A DNA stretch of 64,000 nucleotides from Nocardioides phosphati (GTDB lineage: Bacteria; Actinomycetota; Actinomycetes; Propionibacteriales; Nocardioidaceae): the NCBI RefSeq assembly GCF_014646375.1, contig NZ_BMNI01000003.1, positions 255,668-319,667 of the forward strand, given 5' to 3'. The notes beneath the pieces were generated by a model. It saw nothing but the letters and a program-made list of their open reading frames with translations. It did no database searches and was not told the DNA's origin. The position numbers were made by a program, and so were the translations under genes. How positions within the stretch are numbered: position 1 is the stretch's first letter; each line of letters begins with the position of its first letter. Shown one piece after another: positions 33,948 to 42,163 of this stretch.

Positions 33948-36509
33948 GTGACCACCCCGCTCAACCCGGCCGATGGGGCCGCGCCGGCCTCCGGCGCGCC
34001 CACGGCCGTGTCCTCCGGCGTACTGGCGGCGTACGCCGCGACGCTGCGCGACCGCCCGGCTGACCCGCTGCGTGGAGTCGACGAGCTGGTGGCCGGGGAG
34101 GGGCTCCGCCCGGAGCAGCAGCTCCTTGCCGACGCCGTCGACGCGATGGGCATGCCGGGGCTGCTCGCGGCCCGCCACGAGACCCGGCGCCTGGTCCACG
34201 ACGACGGCATCCGCTACGGCGTGAGCGGCCGTGACGGGGTCCGCGACCTGGACTGGCGCCTCGACCCGCTCCCGGTGGTGCTGAGCGCCGCCGAGTGGGC
34301 CGGCCTCGAGCGCGGCCTGCAGCAGCGCGCCGCCCTGCTCGAGCTGATCCACGACGACCTGTACGGCGAGCGGCTGCTGCTGCGCCGTGGCGTGATCCCG
34401 GCCGAGGTCGTGCTCGGCCACCCCGGCTTCCTGCGCCAGGTCGACCACGTCCGCAGCCGTGGCGGGCTCGTCGTCGGAGCCCACGACCTCGGCCGTGACG
34501 CCGACGGCAGCTGGCGCGTGCTCGCCGACCGGATGTCCGCGCCGTCCGGCGCCGGCTACGCGATGGCCAACCGGCGCGTGACCACGCGCGTGCTCGCCGG
34601 CCTCCACCGCTCCACCGAGCTGGCCCGCCTGCGTGGTTTCTTCCACACCATGTCGGCGGCCGTGCGCGAGGCGGCTCCGCCGAGCTCCGAGGTGCCCCGG
34701 GTCGTCCTCTACTCGCCCGGCTCGATGTCGGAGACGGCGTACGACCAGAGCTTCCTGGCCAGCCTGCTGGGCTTCCCGCTGGCGGAGTCGGACGACCTCG
34801 TGGTGCGTGACGGCCGCGTGTGGCTGCGCGCGGCGGGCCGGCTCGAGCCGGTCGACGTGCTGCTGCGCCGCGTCGACCCGGAGTACTGCGATCCGCTCGA
34901 CCTGCGCGGCGACTCCCAGCTCGGCCTGCCGGGCCTGGTCGAGGCGACCCGTCGCGGCACCCTCACCGTGGCCAACCCCCTCGGCGCCCAGGTGCTCGAG
35001 AACCCCGGCCTCGCGCCCTTCCTGCAGGCCGCGTCGCAGGCCCTGCTCGGCGAGGACCTCCAGCTGACCGGCAAGCCGGCCTGGTGGTGCGGCGACCGCG
35101 ACGGCCTCGCCCACGTGCTCGACAGCTTCGACCGCCTGGTGATCCGTCCGCTGGCGACCGGTGGCCCCGAGCGGGCACACCTCGGCGCGCACCTGGCGCC
35201 CGATGCCCGCGAGGAGCTCCGGCGCCGGATCCAGGCCGAGCCCTGGGCCTGGGTCGGGCAGGAGCCGCTCCCGCTCTCGACGGCGCCGGTCGTCACCCCG
35301 CGCGGCCTCGTGCCCGGCCGCGTCGTCGTCCGCACGTTCTGGGCGCAGCGCGACGGCGAGCGCCACGTCATGCCCGGCGGTCTCGCCCGCGCGGGCGTGG
35401 GTGCCCCCGAGCTCCACGTCTCGAGCTCCGCGGGCGCGATCGCCAAGGACGTCTGGGTGCTGGCGCCCGAGACCGCCGAGAGCGGCTGGGGCGACCCCGG
35501 CGTACGCCCGGAGCTCGTCGCCGTCCGCCCGCGCGCGGTGGTCGCGCCCCGCGTCGCCGACAACCTCTTCTGGCTCGGCCGGTACGCCGAGCGCGCCGAG
35601 GCCGCGGGCCGCGTGCTGCGTGTCTGCGACGACCTGGTCGAGGACCACGCGTCGCGTCCGGGCACCCCGGGCGAGCAGGCGATGCGGGCCCTGCTGGCGG
35701 CCGCCACGACGATCACGCGGGTGCCGGGCGACCCCGCGCAGCCCCGCGCGCACGTGCGCACGATGGTCACCGACCCCCGGCAGTCGGGCAGCCTCCGCTA
35801 CGCCGCCGACCGCCTCGGCGACGCTGCGCAGCGTGTGCGCGACCAGCTCTCGCAGGACATCTGGCACGTCCTCTCGCGACTCGACCGCACGCTGGCCCAC
35901 GTGCCGTCCGACGAGCACCAGCTCCAGCCGCACCTCTACGACGTGCTCGAGTCGCTGCTCGCGGTCTCCGGCGTCATCGCCGAGTCGATGGTGCGCGACG
36001 AGACCTGGGGCTTCCTCGACGGCGGCATCCGGCTGGAGCGCGCGCAGTTCACGGTCGCGCTGCTCGCCGCCACGCTCGCGCAGGAGCGGCCGCCGATCAT
36101 CGACGGCCAGCTCACCGAGGCGGTGCTCGAGGTGGGCGAGTCGATCCTGACCCACCGCCGCCGCACGGTCGCCGGCGAGGGGCCGGTCTGGCCGATCCAC
36201 TCCGCCGTCTCGCTGCTCCTGCTCGACAGGGGCAACCCGCGCTCGGTCGCGTTCAGCATCGACCGGCTCGCCGAGGACCTCCACCTCGTCGGCGACGAGG
36301 TGCTTGCCGCGAAGGCCGAGGCGCTCGCCGGCCAGGTGGCCCGCGTCGATCTCGTCGAGGCGTGCGCCGGTGACCGGACCGGGCTGGCCGAGATCCTCGG
36401 CGAGGTGCGCGCCTCCCTGTTCGCGGTCTCCGACGACCTGACCCGCCGCCGGTTCGCGCGCAAGACCTCGCAGCAGACGCTGCCGATCAACTGGGCGGTG
36501 ACTTCGTGA
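33948..36509 (+). CDS. Circularly permuted ATP-grasp type 2 plus alpha-E fusion protein
   Basis: An 853-residue fusion. The N-terminal part (about 60-510) is the circularly permuted ATP-grasp (DUF404/DUF407): ETRRLVHDDGIRYGV, QRAALLELIHDDLYGERLLL, VVGAHDLGRDADGSWRVL, RLEPVDVLLRRVDPEYCDPL, ending AWVGQEPLPLSTAPV. The C-terminal part (about 530-840) is the alpha-E domain (DUF403), VADNLFWLGRYAERAEAAGR. These proteins sit beside transglutaminase-fold proteases and are predicted to make or modify peptide-like bonds; no product is known. It overlaps the transglutaminase gene by GTGA, so they are one operon. In many genomes the two domains are separate genes. Confidence 0.87.
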   Translation: MTTPLNPADGAAPASGAPTAVSSGVLAAYAATLRDRPADPLRGVDELVAGEGLRPEQQLLADAVDAMGMPGLLAARHETRRLVHDDGIRYGVSGRDGVRDLDWRLDPLPVVLSAAEWAGLERGLQQRAALLELIHDDLYGERLLLRRGVIPAEVVLGHPGFLRQVDHVRSRGGLVVGAHDLGRDADGSWRVLADRMSAPSGAGYAMANRRVTTRVLAGLHRSTELARLRGFFHTMSAAVREAAPPSSEVPRVVLYSPGSMSETAYDQSFLASLLGFPLAESDDLVVRDGRVWLRAAGRLEPVDVLLRRVDPEYCDPLDLRGDSQLGLPGLVEATRRGTLTVANPLGAQVLENPGLAPFLQAASQALLGEDLQLTGKPAWWCGDRDGLAHVLDSFDRLVIRPLATGGPERAHLGAHLAPDAREELRRRIQAEPWAWVGQEPLPLSTAPVVTPRGLVPGRVVVRTFWAQRDGERHVMPGGLARAGVGAPELHVSSSAGAIAKDVWVLAPETAESGWGDPGVRPELVAVRPRAVVAPRVADNLFWLGRYAERAEAAGRVLRVCDDLVEDHASRPGTPGEQAMRALLAAATTITRVPGDPAQPRAHVRTMVTDPRQSGSLRYAADRLGDAAQRVRDQLSQDIWHVLSRLDRTLAHVPSDEHQLQPHLYDVLESLLAVSGVIAESMVRDETWGFLDGGIRLERAQFTVALLAATLAQERPPIIDGQLTEAVLEVGESILTHRRRTVAGEGPVWPIHSAVSLLLLDRGNPRSVAFSIDRLAEDLHLVGDEVLAAKAEALAGQVARVDLVEACAGDRTGLAEILGEVRASLFAVSDDLTRRRFARKTSQQTLPINWAVTS

Positions 36510-37411
36510 GCCAGGGCCCCGACGACTGGACCCCGCGGCAGTACACCGTGCGGCACCGCACGACGTACACCTACGAAGGGGCGGTGGAGGCCTGCTTCGA
36601 GCGTGGCTTCCTCGCCCCGCGCGCGACGCCTTCGCAGCGGGTGCTCGCCAACGAGGTCCACGTCTCGCCCGAGCCGCAGCTGCTGACCGAGCACGTCGAC
36701 CACTTCGGCAACCCGTCGTTCTACGTCGAGATCCAGACCCCGCACCGTGAGCTCGTGGTCGAGAAGGTGAGCCACCTCGAGGTGCACTGGCCGCAGCCCG
36801 ACCTCGACGCGCTCGACGCGTGGACTGTCGAGGCGGCCGCCGCCGACCTGCTCGCGCACGCCGACCCCGTCGACCGCGTCGGCCACCTGCTGCCGTCGCC
36901 GCTCGTCCAGCCGGCCCCCGAGGTCCTCGACTACTGCCGCTCCGTCATCGCGCCCGGGATGCCGCTGGGCCAGGCGATCGTGGCGCTGGCCCGGGGGATC
37001 CACCGCGACTTCGCCTACAAGTCCGGCGTCACGACCGTGCGCACCACGCTCCCGGAGCTGCTCGAGCTGCGGCAGGGCGTCTGCCAGGACTTCGCCCACC
37101 TGGCGATCGGCTGCCTGCGGTCGCTCGGGCTGCCGGCGCGCTACGTCTCGGGCTACCTCGAGACCGTGCCGCCACCGGGCCAGGCCAAGCTCGCCGGCGC
37201 AGACGCCTCCCACGCCTGGGCCTCGGTGATGGTGCCCGGGGGCGGCTGGATCGACCTCGACCCGACCAACGACCACCTCGCCGACTCGCGCTACGTCGTG
37301 ACCGCGTGGGGCCGCGACTTCCGCGACGTCTCCCCGCTCAAGGGCATCGTGATGGCCGAGGCCGCGGGCGCCTCCACGCTCGCCGTCGCGGTCGACGTGA
37401 CGCGCGTCTGA
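36506..37411 (+). CDS. Transglutaminase family protein (operon partner of ATP-grasp/alpha-E)
   Basis: A 301-residue protein. The N-terminal Bact_transglu_N beta domain starts YTVRHRTTYTYEGAVEACFE. The catalytic core has Cys in GVCQDFAHLAIGCLR (near 192), His in DASHAWASVMV (near 235) and Asp in WIDLDPTND (near 250). The core is the papain-like transglutaminase fold, which may act as a protease or amide transferase. It starts with GTG at 36506, overlapping the ATP-grasp/alpha-E stop by 4 bp. No signal peptide is seen, so it is cytosolic. The conserved association predicts a peptide tagging or turnover role; the target is unknown. Confidence 0.87.
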   Translation: MSQGPDDWTPRQYTVRHRTTYTYEGAVEACFERGFLAPRATPSQRVLANEVHVSPEPQLLTEHVDHFGNPSFYVEIQTPHRELVVEKVSHLEVHWPQPDLDALDAWTVEAAAADLLAHADPVDRVGHLLPSPLVQPAPEVLDYCRSVIAPGMPLGQAIVALARGIHRDFAYKSGVTTVRTTLPELLELRQGVCQDFAHLAIGCLRSLGLPARYVSGYLETVPPPGQAKLAGADASHAWASVMVPGGGWIDLDPTNDHLADSRYVVTAWGRDFRDVSPLKGIVMAEAAGASTLAVAVDVTRV

Positions 37412-37436
37412 GTCGCCTGCCGGGCGCGAGCGGGCG

Positions 37437-38228
37437 TCAGCGCAGCTGCACCCGGCGTACGCCGTCGTCGGGGGTGAGGCCCTCGGCGTTGGTCGCGTCG
37501 ACGCGCAGGCCGCGCAGGTCGGCGTTGCCCGCCAGCACCGTGAGGAACGCCGTGTCCGCGGCGTCGCGCCCGGTCGCGATGCGGACCAGGTCGGGCCGGC
37601 TGGCGAGGCCGGTGCCGTCGATCACCCACCAGGCGCCGTCGACGAGCACCTCGACGACCGCGTGGAAGTCCATCGGCTGCAGCCCGGGGGAGTACGCCGA
37701 CACCAGCCGCGCCGGCACGCCGCGCGCCCGCAGGAACGCGATCAGGAGATGGCTGGTGTCGCGGCAGACGCCCGCGCGGTGGAGGTAGGTCTCGAGCGCG
37801 CCGTCGGCCGGGCCGCTGCTGCCCGGCGCGTAGACGATGTGCCCGAGCATCCACTGCCGCGCCTTCTCGACGACCTCCTGGCCGGTCGCGTCGCCCAGGT
37901 GGGAGTACGCCGTGTTGGCGAGCCGGTCGGAGTCGCAGTAGCGGCTCGGGCGGAGGTAGACGATGTCGTCGGCGGGGAGCACGGGCGCGGGCTCGGCCGG
38001 GCCGACGGTCGCGGCGTACGTCATCTCGAGGCGGCCGGGCCCGGCCGCGACCCGGTGCAGCCGCGTGCCGTGGACGTCGGTGATCTCGGTGGCCGCCAGC
38101 GGGGCGCCGTCGAGGGTGATGTCGAGGTGCTCGTCGCTGAGGGGGTGGCTCTGCGCGACGGCGACGGAGAAGACGAGGTGGGCGTCGGTCCGGACGTCGA
38201 GCTGGAGGGAGCTGCTGACCTGACGCAT
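37437..38228 (-). CDS. Transglutaminase-like domain protein (convergent)
   Basis: A 263-residue protein with a papain-like core: Cys in AGVCRDTSHLLIAFLRARGVP (near 154), His in DFHAVVEVLVDGAWWVIDGTG (near 189) and Asp in VIDGTG (near 204). The N-terminal half is a beta-rich region. It converges on the ATP-grasp operon, with 25 bp between stops, and is related in fold to the upstream partner. I chose the ATG at 38228 (MRQVSSSLQ). A GTG three codons upstream is an alternative. No signal peptide is seen. The function is unknown, presumably linked to the neighbouring operon. Confidence 0.8.
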   Translation of the reverse strand: MRQVSSSLQLDVRTDAHLVFSVAVAQSHPLSDEHLDITLDGAPLAATEITDVHGTRLHRVAAGPGRLEMTYAATVGPAEPAPVLPADDIVYLRPSRYCDSDRLANTAYSHLGDATGQEVVEKARQWMLGHIVYAPGSSGPADGALETYLHRAGVCRDTSHLLIAFLRARGVPARLVSAYSPGLQPMDFHAVVEVLVDGAWWVIDGTGLASRPDLVRIATGRDAADTAFLTVLAGNADLRGLRVDATNAEGLTPDDGVRRVQLR

Positions 38229-38297
38229 GCCCAGCACGGTAGCCGTGTGGCCCAGATCGCCCTCGCCCCGCGGCGTACTCGCGAGTAACCTCAAGCC

Positions 38298-39092
38298 ATG
38301 TCCTACGTCTCCTGCACCACCGTCGACGGCATCGCGCACGTCCAGCTCGCCCGTCCCGACAAGATGAACGCGCTGACCCTGGACCTCCTCGCGGACCTCC
38401 AGCGCACGACGCGGAAGCTGAGCAAGGACAAGACGCTGCGGGCCGTGGTCGTGAGCGGCCAGGGCGCCTCGTTCTGCGCGGGCCTCGACTTCGCCAAGGT
38501 GCTGAAGTCGCCCGCCGGCATCCTCAAGGCGTTCGTGCCCAACCCGCTGCGCGGCACCAACCTCTTCCAGGAGGCGCCGTGGGGCTTCCGCCGGATCCCG
38601 GTGCCGGTGATCGCGGCGGTCCACGGCAACTGCCTCGGCGGCGGCCTGCAGATCGCGCTCGCGGCCGACTTCCGGTTCGCGACGCCCGACTCGACCTGGT
38701 CGGTGCTCGAGGGCAAGTGGGGCCTGATCCCCGACATGTCCGGCGTGCAGGCGCTCAAGGAGCTCGTCGGCATCGACGTCGCCAAGAAGCTGACGATGAC
38801 CGCCGAGATGATCTCCGGCAAGGAGGCCCGCGACCTGGGCCTGGTCACCGAGCTCGACTCCGACCCCCTCGCCGCGGCGTTCGCCCTGGCCGAGCAGCTC
38901 AAGGGTCGCTCGCCCGACCAGCTCGCGGCTGCCAAGCGCCTCTTCAACGACAGCTGGACCTCCTCGCCGCGACGCACCTTCGCCCGCGAGCGCCTCGAGC
39001 AGCTCTTCCTCCTCTTCGCCCGCAACACCGCGGCGGCGCGCAACGCGGCGTTCCAGAAGTCGACGCCGTCGTACGGCCCGCGCCAGCGCTGA
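38298..39092 (+). CDS. Enoyl-CoA hydratase/isomerase family protein (crotonase)
   Basis: A 264-residue crotonase. The oxyanion-hole motifs are GASFCAGLDFAK (near 56-67) and NCLGGGLQIALAADFRFA (near 113-130). The segment WSVLEGKWGLIPDMSG near 134 carries Glu in the general position of one hydratase catalytic residue, and the loop Asp in IPDMSG is typical of several isomerase-like members. It belongs to a group often annotated crotonase/enoyl-CoA hydratase with unsettled substrate. The start at 38298 directly precedes the first strand. It is followed by a good terminator. Beta-oxidation or ring-type chemistry are both possible. Confidence 0.83.
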   Translation: MSYVSCTTVDGIAHVQLARPDKMNALTLDLLADLQRTTRKLSKDKTLRAVVVSGQGASFCAGLDFAKVLKSPAGILKAFVPNPLRGTNLFQEAPWGFRRIPVPVIAAVHGNCLGGGLQIALAADFRFATPDSTWSVLEGKWGLIPDMSGVQALKELVGIDVAKKLTMTAEMISGKEARDLGLVTELDSDPLAAAFALAEQLKGRSPDQLAAAKRLFNDSWTSSPRRTFARERLEQLFLLFARNTAAARNAAFQKSTPSYGPRQR

Positions 39093-39135
39093 CGCGGCAC
39101 AAACCCGCAGGAGTCCGACAAGCAGGACTGATCGA

Positions 39136-39188
39136 CGCCACCCGTTCGGGCCATTCCGTGGCCCGGACGGGTGGCGTTCTCTCATTTC
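39136..39188 (+). terminator. Terminator after the crotonase gene
   Basis: CGCCACCCGTTCGGGCCA (39136-39153) pairs with 39159-39176 with one G-U pair around TTCCG. A T-rich tail (TTCTCTCATTT) follows. This is one of the two hairpins here with a T-tract. Confidence 0.78.
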
Positions 39189-39254
39189 CGGGACGTCTGG
39201 ACCACTGCTGACGGACCCTCGTCCCCGGGTGTGCGGCAGGCACACCGGGGACAC

Positions 39255-40274
39255 GTGTTTGGGGCAGCAGTGCAGGCAGTAAGACGGGCGCTCGGCGTCC
39301 TGGTGGCCGTGGTCGTGATGGTCGGTGTCGTGGGGGAGGGAGCGGCCTCCGCGCGCGGGCACGAACGGGCCGTCGCCCAGCTCGCGGAGGGAGGGCTCCC
39401 CGATCCGTCGCCACTCCGGGCGCGCGGCCACGTGGCCGTCTTCGGCACCGGCCCGGGCTTCCCGGTGCTGGTCTCGACGCGCTACGGCCGCGGGTTCCGG
39501 TCATCGGGCTTCGCGATGCCGCGCAGTGGCCTCCCGCGCTGGTTCGGCACCGGCATCGGCGGCACGCGGCACCTCTGGGCGCCGCACGTCGCGCGGGTCG
39601 CGCCGGCCCGCGGGCGGCGGGGTCCGGCGTACAACCTGTACTTCGCGGCCACGCGCCGCGGCGGCCGCGACTGCATCGGCGTCGCACGTTCGTCGCGGCC
39701 GGCGCACGGCTTCCGGACCGTGGGCGGGCCGCTGGTCTGCGGTGGCCGGCGGGCCACTGCGATCGACCCGTCGGTGTACGTCGGCCCGCAGGGCCGGCGC
39801 TGGCTCACCTTCGTCCGGCGCGACCGGGTGAGCGGCGTCGGGCAGATCCGGATCATCGCGCTGCGCCGCGACGGTCTGCGCCTCCGGCCGGGCGCCCGCT
39901 CGCGGGTCCTGGTCAGCAACGGCCGCACGATCACCGAGGCGCCGAGCATGCTGACGTACGGCGGCGCCACGTGGCTCTTCGTCAGCCGCCACTCCTACCG
40001 CGGCTGCGGCTACCGCACCGAGGTCTACCGCGCCCGTACGCCGGGCGGCCGCTTCACGCCCGCCGGCCCGCACCACGGGCGGCTGGTGCTGCGCTCGCGC
40101 GCCGGGCGGGTGCTCTGCGGAGCCGGCGGTGGCGAGGTGCTGCGGACCGGCCGGACCGTGCGCTTCTACTTCCACGCGTGGCGTCACGGCACCGAGTGGA
40201 CCGGTGGCCGGCGCGTCCCGTTCGTCGCGCGGCTCCGCTGGCGGCACGGCCACCCCGTCGTCGCCCGCCGTTGA
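39255..40274 (+). CDS. Secreted GH43-like five-bladed propeller protein
   Basis: A protein of about 339 residues with a signal segment near VRRALGVLVAVVVMVGVVG and cleavage around EGAASA. It then has repeated beta-rich modules: LWAPHVARV...YNLYFAATRRGG, CIGVARSSRPAHGFR, IDPSVYVGPQGRRWLTFV, ITEAPSMLTYGGATWLFVSRHSY, VYRARTPGGRFTPAG. The order of Asp/Glu-bearing motifs fits the family-43 glycosidase propeller, but catalytic residues cannot be fixed, so it may be a binding propeller. The open frame runs upstream through the preceding terminator hairpin, so the true start must be later; GTG at 39255 or 39270 are the candidates. Very Arg-rich. Confidence 0.72.
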   Translation: MFGAAVQAVRRALGVLVAVVVMVGVVGEGAASARGHERAVAQLAEGGLPDPSPLRARGHVAVFGTGPGFPVLVSTRYGRGFRSSGFAMPRSGLPRWFGTGIGGTRHLWAPHVARVAPARGRRGPAYNLYFAATRRGGRDCIGVARSSRPAHGFRTVGGPLVCGGRRATAIDPSVYVGPQGRRWLTFVRRDRVSGVGQIRIIALRRDGLRLRPGARSRVLVSNGRTITEAPSMLTYGGATWLFVSRHSYRGCGYRTEVYRARTPGGRFTPAGPHHGRLVLRSRAGRVLCGAGGGEVLRTGRTVRFYFHAWRHGTEWTGGRRVPFVARLRWRHGHPVVARR

Positions 40275-40362
40275 GGGGTGGGCGATCTCACCCTCCGCGT
40301 TTTCGCAGGTCAGGGCCGGGTCCCGTACAGTGGTCGAGTCCGCCCAGTCTTGCCGCGGACCG

Positions 40363-40419
40363 GCAGCCCTTGTTTGGCTGCGCCTCGCTTCTCGAGGCTC
40401 ACTTCCGCGGTCACCGCGG
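40363..40419 (+). promoter_or_regulatory. Three consecutive hairpins in the leader of the second DEAD-box helicase
   Basis: Within 60 bases the leader forms GCAGCC/GGCTGC (40363-40381), GCCTCG/CGAGGC (40382-40398) and CCGCGG/CCGCGG around TCA (40405-40419). The last ends 26 bases before the proposed start codon. This is far more structure than most leaders here. A cold-responsive or autoregulatory RNA element is a reasonable guess. Confidence 0.5.
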
Positions 40420-40444
40420 GCGTTCTGGTGAGACACCGAACGAA

Positions 40445-42013
40445 TTGAATGACTCCTTGTCTACTTCTGACTTCACGTCTGATTTTGCTGGCCTCGGCGT
40501 ACCCACGCCACTGGCCACCGTCCTGGCTGCCCAGGGCATCACCACTCCCACCCCGATCCAGGCGGCCACGCTCGGCGACTCCCTCGCGGGTCGCGACGTG
40601 CTCGGCCGTGGCCGCACCGGCTCCGGCAAGACCTACGCCTTCCTGCTCCCGATGGTCGCCCGCCTCGCGGCCTCCGGCCGCAAGCCGCGCGCCGGCGCTC
40701 CCCGTGCGCTGATCCTGGCCCCGACGCGTGAGCTCGTCGGCCAGATCGAGGCCTCCCTCAAGCCGCTCGCGGCCGAGTTCGGCCTCACCACGCAGACCGT
40801 CTTCGGTGGCGTCGGCCAGAACCCGCAGGTCGCCGGCCTCCGCCGCGGCGCCGACGTCGTGCTGGCCTGCCCGGGCCGCCTCGAGGACCTGATCCAGCAG
40901 GGTCACTGCTCGCTCAAGGACATCGAGATCACGATCCTCGACGAGGCCGACCACATGGCCGACCTCGGCTTCCTCCCGGCCGTGCGCCGCCTGCTCCAGG
41001 CCACGCCGCCGCGCTCGCAGCGCCTGCTCTTCTCGGCGACGCTCGACAACGCGGTCGACCAGCTGGTCAAGAAGTTCCTCAACGACCCGGTGACCCACGA
41101 GGCCGACTCGGCCCAGTCGCCGGTCGCGAAGATGGACCACCACGTCTTCCACGTACGCCGCGAGTCGCGCCTGCCGATCCTGGTCGACCTGACCCGGGCC
41201 CCCGGCCGCACGGTCGTCTTCACGCGCACGAAGCACGGCGCCAAGGCGCTCGCCCGCCAGCTCAACGCCAACGGCGTACCGACGGTCGACCTGCACGGCA
41301 ACCTGTCGCAGAACGCCCGCACCCGCAACATGGAGGCGTTCCACTCGGGCGCGGCCACCACGCTCGTCGCGACCGACGTCGCAGCGCGCGGCATCCACGT
41401 CGACGACGTGGCGCTCGTCGTGCACGCCGACCCGCCGTCCGAGCACAAGGCCTACCTCCACCGCTCCGGCCGTACGGCGCGAGCCGGCGCCGAGGGCACC
41501 GTCATCACGCTGATGACCGACGACCAGGTCCGCGACGTGCGTGCCCTGGCTCGTGCCGCGGGCATCAAGCCGACCACCACGGTCGTCGGCGACGCCTCGC
41601 ACCCGATCCTCAAGTCGCTCGCCCCCGGTGAGCGCGTCGAGGTCGCGGGTGGCCTCAAGGTGGAGGCCCCGGCGCAGCCCGCCGGTCGTGGCGCTGGCTC
41701 GGGCTCAGGCTCGGGTGGCGGCCGCAACCGCTCCCGTTCGCGCGGTGGCAACGGCGGCAACGCCGGCGGCTCCGGTGCCTCGGCCTCCGGCCAGCGCTCG
41801 GGTGGCTCGCGTGGCGGCTCCGGCCAGGGTGGCCAGGGCGGCTCGCGCTCCGGTGGTTCCGCCGGCGGTGGCCAGGCGCGCTCCGGCGGCCAGGGCGGTC
41901 AGCGCTCGGGTGGTCAGGGTGGCCAGCGCTCCGGCGGTCAGGGTGGCCAGCGCCGCTCGGGTGCCGGCGCGGGCAACAGCCACTCGGCGGCCCGCTTCAG
42001 CGGCGGTCGCTGA
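40445..42013 (+). CDS. DEAD-box RNA helicase (RhlE-like) with Gly/Ser/Arg tail
   Basis: A helicase of about 522 residues. The Q motif is FAGLGVPTPL...TPTPIQ, motif I GRTGSGKT (56-63), motif Ia APTREL, motif II DEADHMAD, motif III SAT, and motif VI HRSGRTARAG. The final 110 residues are a disordered GGQ/RSGG-rich RNA-binding tail. It resembles the RhlE-type helicases of actinobacteria, which act in ribosome maturation and RNA decay. The TTG at 40445 (MNDSLSTSDFTSD) is the likeliest start; another TTG lies four codons later. Only weak ribosome-site evidence exists. It is the second RNA helicase in the window; the other is DeaD-like at 6417. Confidence 0.85.
   Translation: MNDSLSTSDFTSDFAGLGVPTPLATVLAAQGITTPTPIQAATLGDSLAGRDVLGRGRTGSGKTYAFLLPMVARLAASGRKPRAGAPRALILAPTRELVGQIEASLKPLAAEFGLTTQTVFGGVGQNPQVAGLRRGADVVLACPGRLEDLIQQGHCSLKDIEITILDEADHMADLGFLPAVRRLLQATPPRSQRLLFSATLDNAVDQLVKKFLNDPVTHEADSAQSPVAKMDHHVFHVRRESRLPILVDLTRAPGRTVVFTRTKHGAKALARQLNANGVPTVDLHGNLSQNARTRNMEAFHSGAATTLVATDVAARGIHVDDVALVVHADPPSEHKAYLHRSGRTARAGAEGTVITLMTDDQVRDVRALARAAGIKPTTTVVGDASHPILKSLAPGERVEVAGGLKVEAPAQPAGRGAGSGSGSGGGRNRSRSRGGNGGNAGGSGASASGQRSGGSRGGSGQGGQGGSRSGGSAGGGQARSGGQGGQRSGGQGGQRSGGQGGQRRSGAGAGNSHSAARFSGGR
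41870..41960 (+). repeat. Tandem repeat encoding GGQGGQRS units
   Basis: Within the helicase tail, units of about 24-30 bases encoding SGGQGGQR are repeated about four times with small silent differences. It is a coding low-complexity repeat, not a mobile element or CRISPR, and is prone to length change by slippage. Confidence 0.7.
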
Positions 42014-42085
42014 CCCAGCCAGACCTCAGACGGAAGCCCGGTGCCACCCAGCGGCACGGAGCTTCCGCGCTGATCTGCACGTCGC

Positions 42086-42134
42086 ACAAGGGGTGGACTT
42101 CTCGTCACATGGTGACGAGGAGTCCACCCCTTGT
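42086..42134. terminator. Very long hairpin between convergent genes
   Basis: The 23-base arm at 42086-42108, beginning ACAAGGGGTGGACT, pairs with 42112-42134 with one G-U pair and a three-base ATG loop. This is the longest stem in the window. It lies between the helicase and prephenate dehydratase stops, with no real T-tract. Confidence 0.7.
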
Positions 42135-42163
42135 TGCTTGCCCTCTCGGCGCGACGGCCCGGG

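Noticed and set aside
33852..36284. Minus-strand open frame of 810 codons opposite the ATP-grasp/alpha-E gene
   Set aside because: Antisense shadow; the plus-strand gene has complete domain motifs.
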